Shown: positions 18,460-27,815, counted from the first letter of the stretch. The stretch: DNA of 64,000 nucleotides from JAFAGX01 sp963759875 (GCA_963759875.1 CAVXBB010000017.1:248001-312000), one strand, 5' to 3'. Notes: generated by a model from the letters alone, not told the origin. Numbers and translations are program-made.

Positions 18460-19977
18460 ATGTTTCGTCGTCGTACTCCGATCATCGCAATCGCGCTCGC
18501 CGCGCTCTTTTTCACGCTGGCCTGCACCAACAAGAAAGTTAATAACCCGATTGCGAATATCGATTCCAAGCAGCCAGACAAGGTGCTCTTTGATCGCGCT
18601 ATGGACGCGATGAAGCACAACCGGTTCGACGTGGCCCGACTGACGTTACAGACCTTAATCAATACCTATCCTGATTCCGAGTACATTGCGCGCGCGAAGC
18701 TGGCGATTGCCGATTCCTGGTACGCGGAGGGAGGATCGGCATCGCAGGCGCAGGCGGAAATTGAATACAAAGATTTCATCACCTTTTTCCCCAATATGCC
18801 GGAAGCTGCCGAAGCGCAGTTGAAGATTGCGAATATCCATTATCAGGAGATGGAGAAACCTGACCGCGATTACACCCACGCGATGCGCGCCGAGGAGGAA
18901 TACCGGCAATTGATCATGCAGTTCCCGGACAGCAAACTGGTTCCGGAGGCGAAGCAACGACTGCGCGAGGTGCAGGAAGTGATTGCGGAACGCGAATACA
19001 ACGTGGGCCGGTTCTACTATCTACGTCAGTCTTATCCGGCAGCTATCGCCCGTTTGCGCTCGCTCGTCGACAAGTATCCGCTCTATAGCAAGGCGGATGA
19101 GGCGCTGTATTTGCTTGGCCAATCGTATGAGGGCGAAATCAACATGATCCGGGCGCGCCCGAACTGCGTTGCGTTTAACAATCCGCCGAATTGCATCTAT
19201 GAGCCGTTTAAAGCCCGGATGATCGAACCGTTTAACAAGGGTGCAGCGGAAGCCTATTCCCGAATTCTTAAGCGGTACCCTGTGATGGATCGGGCGGACG
19301 ATGCTAAAGCGCGGCTGGTCGCGCTGCACGAGCCGGTGCCGAAACCGACGAAGGCGGAAGTCGCGCAGAACAAGGCGGAAGAAGATAGCCGCAAATCGCC
19401 CAGCATGCTATCGAAGGTGATGAAGAATTTCGAGAAGCACCCGAGCGTCGGCGACGCTGCGCATGTAGGCGAGCCGACTTTGGTCGATCCCACGCCGATG
19501 AGTGCGAGTGAGGTGGTACAGGAAGCGGCAAAGGCGACAATCGCTCCCGCCAAGGGCGGGGATAAGAATGCTGTGTCGGTGGAAATCGGAAAAGGTGCGC
19601 CGCCTCCGGGGGAAGCCATACCACGGTCCGATGCGGCGCCTGCCACAGACTCGGCTGCCGCTGCGGCCGCTAATTCAGGTGCTGGCACAGCCCCGGCCGC
19701 TTCTGATCAAAATGAATTGAAGCCCAATGTTCCCGCGAGCGACCCTAACGAACTCAAGCCAAATGTCCCCGGCGACAGCACCCAGGCTCTGCCTCCGCCG
19801 CAACAGGTAAACGAAATCCAAACTGCCAACCAACCGAACAGTGCCACGAGCCAATCCGCTTCCAGCCAGAGCACCGATTCAACATCATCATCCACTCAAC
19901 AAACCGACGACGATTCTGCTATGGCCTCCAGCAAGAAAAAGAAGAAAAAGGGCATCCATAGAGTCGTCCCGTTCTGA
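18460..19977 (+). CDS. bamD: Outer membrane assembly lipoprotein BamD with a long C-terminal extension
   Basis: Periplasmic TPR lipoprotein of the BAM complex that inserts outer membrane proteins. A lipoprotein signal (FRRRTPIIAIALAALFF, lipobox TLAC) is followed by five TPR-like repeats (about residues 35-285; for example DVARLTLQTLINTYPDSEY and AAIARLRSLVDKYPLYSKA). The C-terminal 215 or so residues are unlike classical BamD (about 245 residues): Ala/Pro-rich, with a tandem NELKPNVP unit, a Ser/Gln run, and a poly-lysine end KKKKKKGIHRVVPF. Start ATG 18460 sits 6 bases after GAGG; GTG 18454 is an alternative. Confidence 0.85.
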   Translation: MFRRRTPIIAIALAALFFTLACTNKKVNNPIANIDSKQPDKVLFDRAMDAMKHNRFDVARLTLQTLINTYPDSEYIARAKLAIADSWYAEGGSASQAQAEIEYKDFITFFPNMPEAAEAQLKIANIHYQEMEKPDRDYTHAMRAEEEYRQLIMQFPDSKLVPEAKQRLREVQEVIAEREYNVGRFYYLRQSYPAAIARLRSLVDKYPLYSKADEALYLLGQSYEGEINMIRARPNCVAFNNPPNCIYEPFKARMIEPFNKGAAEAYSRILKRYPVMDRADDAKARLVALHEPVPKPTKAEVAQNKAEEDSRKSPSMLSKVMKNFEKHPSVGDAAHVGEPTLVDPTPMSASEVVQEAAKATIAPAKGGDKNAVSVEIGKGAPPPGEAIPRSDAAPATDSAAAAAANSGAGTAPAASDQNELKPNVPASDPNELKPNVPGDSTQALPPPQQVNEIQTANQPNSATSQSASSQSTDSTSSSTQQTDDDSAMASSKKKKKKGIHRVVPF

Positions 19978-20018
19978 TCCGGAACCAAGTCACTGACCTC
20001 CGCTAGATAGAAATTCTG

Positions 20019-20047
20019 TTGACTTTTTAGGTTGGGGTAAGTAGCAT
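20019..20047 (+). promoter_or_regulatory. Sigma70-type promoter of the ilv operon
   Basis: TTGACT (20019-20024) and TAGCAT (20042-20047) are separated by exactly 17 bases, close to the consensus for the vegetative sigma factor. Transcription would begin near 20054, about 40 bases before the ilvC start codon. Confidence 0.65.
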
Positions 20048-20057
20048 CCTTCTCCAT

Positions 20058-20071
20058 ACCGACCGGTCGGT
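20058..20071. promoter_or_regulatory. Perfect 14-bp palindromic operator in the ilv leader
   Basis: ACCGACCGGTCGGT is identical to its reverse complement and lies about 4 to 17 bases downstream of the predicted transcription start. The sequence style is that of TetR-family operators. A bound repressor here would block initiation or early elongation of ilvC. The cognate regulator is not in the window. Confidence 0.6.
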
Positions 20072-20095
20072 TCACAGAATCAGAAGGAGCTATGC

Positions 20096-21154
20096 GTGGC
20101 TACCATTTTCTACGATCACGATGCCAACCCATCCGCACTCAAGAACAAGACCGTTGCCATCCTTGGCTACGGCAGCCAAGGGCATGCGCAGGCCCAGAAC
20201 CTGCGCGACACCGGATACAAGGTCATCATTGGGCTGGAAACCAACCGTCCAAGCGCGCAGCAGGCCCTCAAAGACGGTTTTCAGGTTTACGCCCCCGCCG
20301 ACGCGGCGAAACGAGCGGATTGGATTCAAATCCTCACCCCGGACGAAACCCAACACCTGCTCTATCAATCAGCCGTTGGGCCGTTTTTGACAGCCGGCAA
20401 GATTCTGGGCGTTTCGCATGGTTTCAGTATTCATTTTAAGACCATTGTCCCGCCGCCTGGTGTTGATGTGGTGATGATCGCACCCAAGAGCCCTGGACAC
20501 TTGCTGCGCCGAGTTTATAGCGAAGGTCGCGGCGTTCCGTCCCTTCTTGCAATCCATCAGGACGCGAGCGGCCGAGCCTATGAGTACGCCCTGTGCTATG
20601 CGTACGGCATCGGGTCAACCCGTGCCGGTGTTCTGCGCACCACCTTCAAGGAAGAGACCGAAAGCGATTTGTTTGGCGAGCAGGCGGTACTGTGCGGCGG
20701 CCTGACATCGCTGATCAAGAAGGGCTACGAGACCTTGGTGGAAGCCGGATATCAGCCGGAAGTTGCCTATTTCGAGTGTCTGCACGAAATGAAGCTGATC
20801 GTAGATCTGATCTATGAAGGTGGCCTCAGCCGGATGCGGTACTCGATTTCGAATACCGCTGAATATGGTGATCTCACGCGTGGCAACCAGGTAGTGGGCG
20901 ACAGCACCCGCGCGGCTATGAAGCAAATTCTTGTGCGCATCCAGGATGGGACCTTCGCCCGTGAATGGATTGAGGAAAACAAGGCCGGTAGTCGTAATTT
21001 TGCCGAACTGCGGGAGCAGGAAAAGAAGCATTCCATTGAAGCTGTCGGTGCCTCGCTGCGCAGCATGATGTCTTGGCTGCCCAAGGGAGATGCCAAACAA
21101 TCCATGAAGACCGAAGCCGCCGAGCGCCCGGCAGCAAAGGTGGTTAATGCTTAG
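20096..21154 (+). CDS. ilvC: Ketol-acid reductoisomerase
   Basis: NADPH-dependent isomeroreduction in valine/isoleucine synthesis. Class I enzyme, 352 residues. The Rossmann motif is GYGSQGHAQAQN (residues 24-35). The C-terminal knotted domain carries EETESDLFGEQAVLCGG and the Mg ligands in YFECLHEMKLIVDLIYEGG. The start is GTG 20096, six bases after AAGGAG; an ATG four bases upstream is out of frame and too close to that site. The 3' end overlaps ilvB by eight bases. A short charged tail follows the conserved core. Confidence 0.96.
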   Translation: MATIFYDHDANPSALKNKTVAILGYGSQGHAQAQNLRDTGYKVIIGLETNRPSAQQALKDGFQVYAPADAAKRADWIQILTPDETQHLLYQSAVGPFLTAGKILGVSHGFSIHFKTIVPPPGVDVVMIAPKSPGHLLRRVYSEGRGVPSLLAIHQDASGRAYEYALCYAYGIGSTRAGVLRTTFKEETESDLFGEQAVLCGGLTSLIKKGYETLVEAGYQPEVAYFECLHEMKLIVDLIYEGGLSRMRYSISNTAEYGDLTRGNQVVGDSTRAAMKQILVRIQDGTFAREWIEENKAGSRNFAELREQEKKHSIEAVGASLRSMMSWLPKGDAKQSMKTEAAERPAAKVVNA

Positions 21155-22841
21155 AGGAGCCGAAATCCTTTTGCGATGCCTGCGGGCGGAAGGGGTCGAG
21201 TTAGCGTTCGGCTACCCCGGAGGGGCAATAATGCCGTTTTATGATGCGCTGCCGGATAGCGGCATTCGGCACGTCCTCACACGGCACGAGCAGGGGGCGG
21301 TGTTCGCGGCGGAAGGCTATGCCCGAGTTACCGGCAAAGTTGGTGTTGCGATAGCGACCAGTGGGCCGGGCGCAACCAATCTGGTGACGGGCATTGCCGA
21401 TGCAAAGATGGATTCAGTACCGCTTGTGTGCATCACCGGCCAAGTACGGAGCGCATTAATTGGAACTGACGCGTTTCAGGAAACCGATGTCTTCGGGCTG
21501 ACACTTTCGCTAACCAAGTGGAACCGCCTGGTGCGCTCAATCGATGAACTTCCGTCTATGATCGCCGAAGCCTTTCACTGGGCGGCAAGTGGACGACCCG
21601 GGCCAGTCGTTATTGATATTCCGACTGACGTGCTGAAAACAAAGGCCGACTTTGCCGGGCCGGTTAAGTTCCAGCCACACCCTAAGCCTGCCGATGTTCG
21701 CGGTGACTGCACATTTGTCGAGAGTCTTATTGCGCTGCTCGAAAACGCTAAGCGCCCCGTAGTATTGGTGGGCGCGGGAGTGAAGCTGGCCGGCGCTGTG
21801 GCGGAGCTGCGTCAGTTGCTCGAATATTTGCGAGTTCCTACTTTTGCAACCGTGCATGGGCTGGGAGCCGTGCCGCCGGAGTCCCCCTATTACCTGGGCA
21901 TGGTGGGAATGCATGGCACGCGAGCGGCGAATCTGGCCCTGCACGAGACGGATCTTTTGCTAGTGTTCGGTGCGCGGTTGGATGATCGCGTAACGGGCGA
22001 GCCTTCGCGCTTTGCACCGCATGCACGAATTGTCCACTTTGAAGTCGATCCTGCGCAGCTGGATCGGGTGCGCGCATGTGATCTGCCGGTCATCGGCGAT
22101 TTGGCCGAGACGGTTCCTGCTTTCAGCAGCGCAGTACAAGAAATCACATTGCCGAACTGGAGCGGATGGAGAGATGCCGCCTGTGGGCCAGAACGAGCCG
22201 AGCTAGATCCACGCGGGCTTGCATCACCCACGATTCGCTTTCTTGACGAATTGTTCCGGCATATGCGGGATGACAGCATCATCGTGGCGGACGTTGGACA
22301 GCACCAGATGTGGGCCGCGCAGCGATATCGTTCTTCGTCTCCACGAGGATTCATCACTTCGGGCGGCCTGGGTGCCATGGGCTTCGCCTTACCAGCGGCT
22401 ATCGGTGTGCAACTGGCAAAGCCCAGCTCTACCGTCGTTTGCGTCTCAGGTGACGGTGGGTTCCAGATCAACATTCAAGAGCTGGCAACGGTGCGGCGGC
22501 TTAATCTGCCGATAAAAATAGTCATTATTGATAACAAGTACCTCGGCATGGTGCGACAGTGGCAGGAACTTTTCTACGCCGGCAATTACTCCGAAACCGA
22601 TTTGAGCGACAACCCGGACTTCGTGGAAATTGCGCGAGCTTACCGGATTCATGGCGATCGGCTGCATGAAGATGTTATGCAGGAATTTCCAGTGAGTAAT
22701 GCTGTGTCGGAAATGCTGCAGAGATTCTTACGTTCGCCTGAGCCGGAACTGCTGGTGTTTGACTGTCATCCGGAGGCAAATGTTTTTCCTATGGTGCCTC
22801 CCGGGGCAGCATTATCGGAAATGATGGTAGAACCTGAGTAG
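21147..22841 (+). CDS. ilvB: Acetolactate synthase, large (catalytic) subunit
   Basis: ThDP enzyme condensing pyruvate into acetolactate or acetohydroxybutyrate. 564 residues. The catalytic glutamate region is GYPGGAIMPFYDAL followed by RHEQGAVFAAEGYAR; then SGPGATNLVTGIADA, QVRSALIGTDAFQE, and the ThDP/Mg site GDGGFQINIQELATV with NNKYLGMVRQWQELFY. Its start overlaps the end of ilvC, so the two are coupled; the regulatory subunit follows 41 bases later. Confidence 0.95.
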   Translation: MLRGAEILLRCLRAEGVELAFGYPGGAIMPFYDALPDSGIRHVLTRHEQGAVFAAEGYARVTGKVGVAIATSGPGATNLVTGIADAKMDSVPLVCITGQVRSALIGTDAFQETDVFGLTLSLTKWNRLVRSIDELPSMIAEAFHWAASGRPGPVVIDIPTDVLKTKADFAGPVKFQPHPKPADVRGDCTFVESLIALLENAKRPVVLVGAGVKLAGAVAELRQLLEYLRVPTFATVHGLGAVPPESPYYLGMVGMHGTRAANLALHETDLLLVFGARLDDRVTGEPSRFAPHARIVHFEVDPAQLDRVRACDLPVIGDLAETVPAFSSAVQEITLPNWSGWRDAACGPERAELDPRGLASPTIRFLDELFRHMRDDSIIVADVGQHQMWAAQRYRSSSPRGFITSGGLGAMGFALPAAIGVQLAKPSSTVVCVSGDGGFQINIQELATVRRLNLPIKIVIIDNKYLGMVRQWQELFYAGNYSETDLSDNPDFVEIARAYRIHGDRLHEDVMQEFPVSNAVSEMLQRFLRSPEPELLVFDCHPEANVFPMVPPGAALSEMMVEPE

Positions 22842-22882
22842 CCGCCTTAACGACGGTTTTGTGTGAGTCAAGGAGAACAGAG

Positions 22883-23209
22883 ATGCAAGCCTTTCACGTC
22901 CAGTATCGCAACACGCAGGGTACGCTGATGCGGATCTTGAATGCAGCCTCGCGCCGCGGGATCGATATGCCATATGTGCAGGCAACTCCCGCGGAACATG
23001 CTCACGCGGTCACCTTGCTGCTGGAGGTTAATCCCAAGCAGAGCGGGCAGCTTTGCCGCGATTGGAACGCGATTGTGGATGTAACCGAAGTTCGCGCCGC
23101 TGTACCCTTCACAGTTGCAACCCACGCCCCCGGAGAATGGGGCGCGCCACGCATCCCGCTCTCAGTCAGAGTTGCCGATAATACAGCCGCCAGGACCGCG
23201 ACTGCATAG
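22883..23209 (+). CDS. Acetolactate synthase small subunit-like, single ACT domain
   Basis: About 108 residues with one ACT-type domain (QAFHVQYRNTQGTLMRILNA at the N-terminus, then strands around AVTLLLEVNP), as in short IlvM-type regulatory subunits. The C-terminal half of IlvN/IlvH is lacking. ATG 22883 is preceded by AAGGAGA at the right distance. Position between ilvB and ilvD supports a regulatory role for valine feedback on IlvB, though binding cannot be judged from sequence. Confidence 0.75.
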   Translation: MQAFHVQYRNTQGTLMRILNAASRRGIDMPYVQATPAEHAHAVTLLLEVNPKQSGQLCRDWNAIVDVTEVRAAVPFTVATHAPGEWGAPRIPLSVRVADNTAARTATA

Positions 23210-23318
23210 ACAGGTTTGACAAGCAGGATAAATCGTACGCTTGAATCGTGCGTGCTCGTAACATAAGTCAATCCTCTTGTAGACAATCGCACGGAATTGC
23301 AGTTGTAATCTCTTAATC

Positions 23319-24995
23319 ATGAATCCCAAACACCGCAGCCAGGCGATTACGGATGGACGCGACCGCGCCCCCTCTCGCGCGATGTTCAAAGCAATCGGCT
23401 TCACCGATGCCGACCTCCGGAAACCGCTCATCGGAGTTGCGAACACCTGGATTGAAACCATGCCTTGCAATTTTCATTTGCGGCGACTTTCGGCCAAAGT
23501 GAAAGAAGGTATTCGAGAAGCTGGCGGCACGCCCATGGAGTTCAACACCATCGCTATCTCGGACGGGGAAACGATGGGAACGGAAGGGATGCGCGCTTCG
23601 CTGGTGAGCCGCGAGATCATCGCCGACTCGATTGAGTTAGTCTGTCGCGGCCAGCTTTTCGACGCAGCGGTCTGCATAGTCGGCTGTGACAAGACTATTC
23701 CTGGAGCCGCGATGGCGCTCGCTCGACTCAACATTCCTGGTCTTCTACTTTATGGCGGAACGATCGCTCCTGGAAATTATCGCGGGAAGGACGTAACCAT
23801 CCAGGACGTGTTCGAAGCCGTCGGCGCAAATGCTGCAGGCAAAATGAGCGACGCTGAACTCGATGAACTCGAGAATGTCGCCTGTCCGGGCGCTGGCGCT
23901 TGCGGAGGACAATACACAGCGAACACGATGTCCACCGTCATGGAAATGATTGGCTTATCGCCCATGGGCTTCAACAGCGTTCCGGCTATGGATCCCGACA
24001 AAGATCGGATCGCTTTCGAATGCGGCAAGCGCGTTTTGAACCTGTTGCAGCAGGATATTACCCCCAAACGAATTCTTACCCGCGCTGCGTTTGAGAACGC
24101 CATCATGGCGGTTGCGGCGACAGGGGGTTCTACCAATGCAGTATTGCATCTCCTCGCTCTGGCACGGGAATCCGGTGTACCGCTGCACATTGATGACTTT
24201 CAGACTGTCAGCGAGAAGACGCCATTACTAGCTGATTTGAAACCCGCCGGCCGCTTCGTCGCTGCCGATATGCATCGTGCAGGTGGAGTGCGGCTTTTAG
24301 CCAAGCGGCTGATTAACCGACTTCATCCTAACGAGATAACCGTTTCTGGTAAGACGATCTCGGCCGAAGCTGACTTGGCGGCCGAAGCCCGAGGACAGGA
24401 GGTCATTGTGGCGGTTGACCGGCCGTTGAAAAAGACTGGCGGTCTGGTGATTTTGCACGGCAACCTTGCACCAGACGGATGCGTTGCCAAAATCAGTGGC
24501 CACGAGAGGCTCACGCACCACGGGCCGGCGCGCGTTTTTGAATCCGAAGAAGACGCAATGACCGCGGTTACATCGAAGAAGATTCGGGCGGGAGATGTCG
24601 TCGTCATTCGCAACGAAGGCCCAAAGGGCGGTCCGGGTATGCGCGAGATGCTCAGCGTCACGGCGGCAATCGTCGGCGAAGGTCTTGGCGAATCGGTGGC
24701 GCTGCTCACGGATGGACGTTTCAGCGGAGCCACTCGTGGGTTGATGCTTGGGCATATTGCCCCCGAAGCCGCCGCTCACGGCCCAATTGCCGTGGTACAC
24801 GAAGGCGACATGATTCGCATCGATATTGAAAGTCGCAAAGTGGAGGTTGAAATCAGCGAGATCGCGCTCGCGCAGCGTCTGGCTCAATGGAAGCCGCGGT
24901 CGCCACGCTACACGAGCGGTGTATTCGCTAAATATGCCACATTGGTTTCGTCTGCTTCGGAAGGCGCAATCACCGCACCCCAGAGGTCACACTAG
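23319..24995 (+). CDS. ilvD: Dihydroxy-acid dehydratase
   Basis: Third common step of branched-chain amino acid synthesis; dehydrates dihydroxy acids using an Fe-S cluster. 558 residues. Cluster ligands fall in WIETMPCNFH, VGCDKTIPGAAMALARL and CPGAGACGGQYTANTM. The C-terminal swivel domain has DGRFSGATRGLMLGHIAPEA. It is 109 bases after the small subunit, so a separate promoter is possible but none stands out. Confidence 0.96.
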   Translation: MNPKHRSQAITDGRDRAPSRAMFKAIGFTDADLRKPLIGVANTWIETMPCNFHLRRLSAKVKEGIREAGGTPMEFNTIAISDGETMGTEGMRASLVSREIIADSIELVCRGQLFDAAVCIVGCDKTIPGAAMALARLNIPGLLLYGGTIAPGNYRGKDVTIQDVFEAVGANAAGKMSDAELDELENVACPGAGACGGQYTANTMSTVMEMIGLSPMGFNSVPAMDPDKDRIAFECGKRVLNLLQQDITPKRILTRAAFENAIMAVAATGGSTNAVLHLLALARESGVPLHIDDFQTVSEKTPLLADLKPAGRFVAADMHRAGGVRLLAKRLINRLHPNEITVSGKTISAEADLAAEARGQEVIVAVDRPLKKTGGLVILHGNLAPDGCVAKISGHERLTHHGPARVFESEEDAMTAVTSKKIRAGDVVVIRNEGPKGGPGMREMLSVTAAIVGEGLGESVALLTDGRFSGATRGLMLGHIAPEAAAHGPIAVVHEGDMIRIDIESRKVEVEISEIALAQRLAQWKPRSPRYTSGVFAKYATLVSSASEGAITAPQRSH

Positions 24996-25055
24996 GTCCC
25001 CCCTTTGGCGAAGCTCCAGTAGCTGGAGTATCCTTGGCATGCACTGGAGGAACCA

Positions 25056-25580
25056 ATGAAGAAATCTGTCGCCTTAGTCGTACTTCTGAGTTGCAGTGCA
25101 GTGCTTTTTGCGCAGGAAACCAAGAACCCGGTCTCGACGGCGGTACGCGAGATCCTTCCCAGACAGCAAAAAAACCTGGTCGCCGCCGCCGAAGAAATGC
25201 CCACCGATAAGTACGATTACAAGCCCACCCCCCAGCAAATGAGTTTCGCTCACCTCGTCATGCACGTGCTAGAAACTAACAATCTTCTCTGCGGCAAAAT
25301 TGCTGACGTGCCGGAGCCAAAAGGGTCTGAACCGAAAGAGACCGATGGTAAGGACAAACTTGTCACTGCTCTGAAAGGTTCGTTTGATTTCTGCAGCACA
25401 GCACTGGCTAAAGTCGACGATTCCAAACTAGGCGATACGGTTGAACTGTTTGGTGGGCACAAAGGAACGGTTGCAACGGCTATGTTTATTCTGACCAACA
25501 GTTGGGCCGATCACTATAGCGCGGCCGCGATGTATCTCCGGCTTAATGGAATGCTGCCGCCGACTGCCCAGAAAAAATGA
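25056..25580 (+). CDS. Secreted DinB-family protein
   Basis: A 174-residue protein with a signal peptide (MKKSVALVVLLSCSAVLFAQ). The four-helix DinB/YfiT-like fold is suggested by YDYKPTPQQMSFAHLVMHVLETN, with histidines typical of the metal triad, and the final ADHYSAAAMYLRLNG. Exported DinB-like proteins are numerous in Acidobacteriota; their substrates are unknown and a link to DNA damage is not implied. ATG follows GGAGG at 4 bases. A small CTCCAG-TAG-CTGGAG hairpin (25011-25025) lies in the leader. Confidence 0.8.
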   Translation: MKKSVALVVLLSCSAVLFAQETKNPVSTAVREILPRQQKNLVAAAEEMPTDKYDYKPTPQQMSFAHLVMHVLETNNLLCGKIADVPEPKGSEPKETDGKDKLVTALKGSFDFCSTALAKVDDSKLGDTVELFGGHKGTVATAMFILTNSWADHYSAAAMYLRLNGMLPPTAQKK

Positions 25581-25664
25581 AAAAGGCGGCGTGGGTCCGC
25601 CGGGCACCCGTGACTCTTAGGCGAGTAGCCTTGCGACTTTCAACCTGCAGGAAGGCTGATCTGG

Positions 25665-26690
25665 CTATTTGATCCGAACGAGGTCGCCGGTCGTGGAACC
25701 TACCGCGGCTGGCGAGGGATGCTGAGGAGCGCGCCAGGAGTCGAATACCGAAACCTGATGCACGCAGGAAACGGTGCAATGCGGCGCACAAGATTTTTCT
25801 CTGACATATTCGCGGCGAAGATCGTGAACCGTGTATTTTTCCAGCGGAATGGCTGGATAGCCACGCTGCTGGGAGCAGTAGTGCACCAGTCCGTCCTCAC
25901 AAACATATAAATAACGTGCTCCTGCGCGGCAGCGCCACTGATTGGGACGGCCCTGCGCGATGTTGTCCTGAAAGGCATTGATGCGTGTGAAGCTGCGCTT
26001 TTCAAGCGCCTTCATTTCGTGATAAACACGCCGTTCTTGCTCGCCAAGCGGCTGCAACTGGCCACCACCGTCGTGAATGATGCCTACGGTCGAGCTGAAA
26101 CCCAGTTGCAAAGCTCGTTTGCCAATTGTCAGCGCATCCTGTGGATTGCGCACCCCGCCGCCAACCACCGAGTTGATGTTGACGTGGAATTCGGCATATG
26201 CGGCGAGCATTTCAAGCTTTTTGTCCAGAACCTTGAGACTCTTTTTCGAGACTTCGTCCGGGGTCACGTTGTCGATTGAAATCTGCAACCACTCCAGCCC
26301 GGCGCGGTTGAGATTGTTAATCCGCTCCGGGACAAGCAAGTATCCATTCGTGATCAGCCCGGCGACCATGCCGTGCTTGCGAATCCGGCGGATGATTTCA
26401 TCCAACTCGGGATGCAGCAGCGGTTCTCCACCGCTGATGGTGATGACGGAGGTGCCTAGTTCGGCAAGCTTGTCTACGCGGCGAAACATCGCATCGCTAG
26501 GGACAGGCTTGGAAAAATCATCGTACTCGTTGCAGTACTCGCAGGCAAGATTGCAGCGCCGAATGGGGATAATGTGCGCGAGCAGAGGGTGGTCCGTGGA
26601 CGTCAATGCACGGATTGCCTCGCGTGCTCCACGGATGTGACGAGCCACGCCCTTCACTCGGCGGCGTAAAATTGTCTTTAAAGACGGCAT
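25665..26690 (-). CDS. Radical SAM protein with C-terminal cysteine cluster
   Basis: Binds a [4Fe-4S] cluster through CNLACEYC (C46, C50, C53 in the 341-residue protein) and uses S-adenosylmethionine; ISGGEPLLHPEL is the GGEP motif. The C-terminal third has further cysteines (WRCRAG, HYCSQQRG, SCAPHCTVSCVHQ), as in SPASM or twitch proteins, indicating a second cluster. It resembles HpnH-like and other unnamed Fe-S oxidoreductases, but I cannot assign the reaction. It stands alone, convergent with the DinB gene. Confidence 0.82.
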   Translation of the reverse strand: MPSLKTILRRRVKGVARHIRGAREAIRALTSTDHPLLAHIIPIRRCNLACEYCNEYDDFSKPVPSDAMFRRVDKLAELGTSVITISGGEPLLHPELDEIIRRIRKHGMVAGLITNGYLLVPERINNLNRAGLEWLQISIDNVTPDEVSKKSLKVLDKKLEMLAAYAEFHVNINSVVGGGVRNPQDALTIGKRALQLGFSSTVGIIHDGGGQLQPLGEQERRVYHEMKALEKRSFTRINAFQDNIAQGRPNQWRCRAGARYLYVCEDGLVHYCSQQRGYPAIPLEKYTVHDLRREYVREKSCAPHCTVSCVHQVSVFDSWRAPQHPSPAAVGSTTGDLVRIK

Positions 26691-26919
26691 GTGGTCGTTT
26701 TTTCTATTAGATCATACGCAGTCGCGTTGAGTTTGCTTTTGACAGTATGTGGTAGTTTTTTCGGGCCGAATGGCAATGCAGTCCAATTACAGCAACCCGA
26801 ATTATTGCTGGTTGTATGCCAGAAAGCCTGCCAGAGGCCTAAGACTTCGGTTATTTGACCGCAGCGCAACTGATCCGCAAGATAGCACCATCCCCTAAAA
26901 CTTGCATCGGGAGGTCTGC

Positions 26920-27798
26920 GTGCGGAAAGTCGCGTGTGTTTTTTCAGTAGCAGCTACCTTATTTGTGATTTCGACAATCTGTACTGCTCAGCAAGGCTCA
27001 GTTTTACTCGCGGGTGATAAGAGCATAGCAGCCAGCACTGGTACAAGTGCCAGTGCAACCGACACAGCTCAGCCAACAAATAACGGCGTTGGAGCTGAAG
27101 CTGCAGTCGTCGAGCAGAGCCCCACCCCCGCGCAGTCGGGGCGCATTTCTGTATCGAAAGTTGGCGTGGGTGTGAAAATGTCGTTGCTGGGCGTGGGCGT
27201 GGAAGCAGCTACGCCGATCACCTACCATACGAACCTGCGATTCGGGTTCAACACTTTCAGCTACAGCCGCGGCTTCACAAATGACGGCACAGACTATGCG
27301 GCGAGCCTGACCTTCCGCTCTTTCGAAACGCACTTTGACTGGTTCCCGTTTGGCGGTGGGTTCCACCTCAGTCCGGGCGCGATGCTTTATAACGGCAACC
27401 AGATCAAGGCGAACGCGTCAGTTCCGGGAACACAGACGTTCACTCTGGGCGGCACGAGCTACATCAGCGATCCGTCCAATCCGATTACGGGAACCGGCAA
27501 AATCGGGTTCAACAGCGTCGCTCCGAGCTTTCTGTTGGGATGGGGAAACCTAGTATCGCGAAAAGAAACCAAGCACATCAGCGTGCCGTTTGAGATTGGC
27601 ATGATGTTTCAGTCTCCGAAAGCAACGCTCAATTTGGCGGGAAATGTTTGCGACTCAACCGGCCTCAATTGCCACAATGTCGCCGGCGACACTTCGTTCC
27701 AAAGCAATGTCGTCGCGCAGCAAACCAAGCTGAACAATGACATGTCGTTCTTTAAGGTGTATCCGATTATTTCGGTAGGCTTCGGATATAAGTTCTAG
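26920..27798 (+). CDS. Predicted outer membrane beta-barrel protein, unknown function
   Basis: About 292 residues: a signal peptide (MRKVACVFSVAATLFVISTI, cleavage after CTAQ), a Ser/Thr/Ala-rich linker, then alternating strands (GVGVEAATPITYH, LRFGFNTFSYSRGF, HFDWFPFGGGFHLSPGAMLY) and a terminal phenylalanine (SVGFGYKF), the usual ending of outer membrane barrels. Start GTG 26920 follows GGGAGG; a TTG further upstream is less likely. It is followed by a strong terminator, so it is probably monocistronic. Confidence 0.65.
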   Translation: MRKVACVFSVAATLFVISTICTAQQGSVLLAGDKSIAASTGTSASATDTAQPTNNGVGAEAAVVEQSPTPAQSGRISVSKVGVGVKMSLLGVGVEAATPITYHTNLRFGFNTFSYSRGFTNDGTDYAASLTFRSFETHFDWFPFGGGFHLSPGAMLYNGNQIKANASVPGTQTFTLGGTSYISDPSNPITGTGKIGFNSVAPSFLLGWGNLVSRKETKHISVPFEIGMMFQSPKATLNLAGNVCDSTGLNCHNVAGDTSFQSNVVAQQTKLNNDMSFFKVYPIISVGFGYKF

Positions 27799-27815
27799 TC
27801 AGAGTCTAAGATCTG

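Noticed and set aside
20092..20439. Alternative open frame starting at ATG four bases before ilvC
   Set aside because: Out of frame with KARI, start only two bases from the ribosome site, and no similarity to anything.
24297..24887. A 196-codon open frame opposite ilvD
   Set aside because: Fully inside a well conserved gene on the other strand, no ribosome site or recognisable domain.
25580..25610. GGCGG-CCGCC hairpin after the DinB gene as a terminator
   Set aside because: The stem is short and no T-run follows on either strand.
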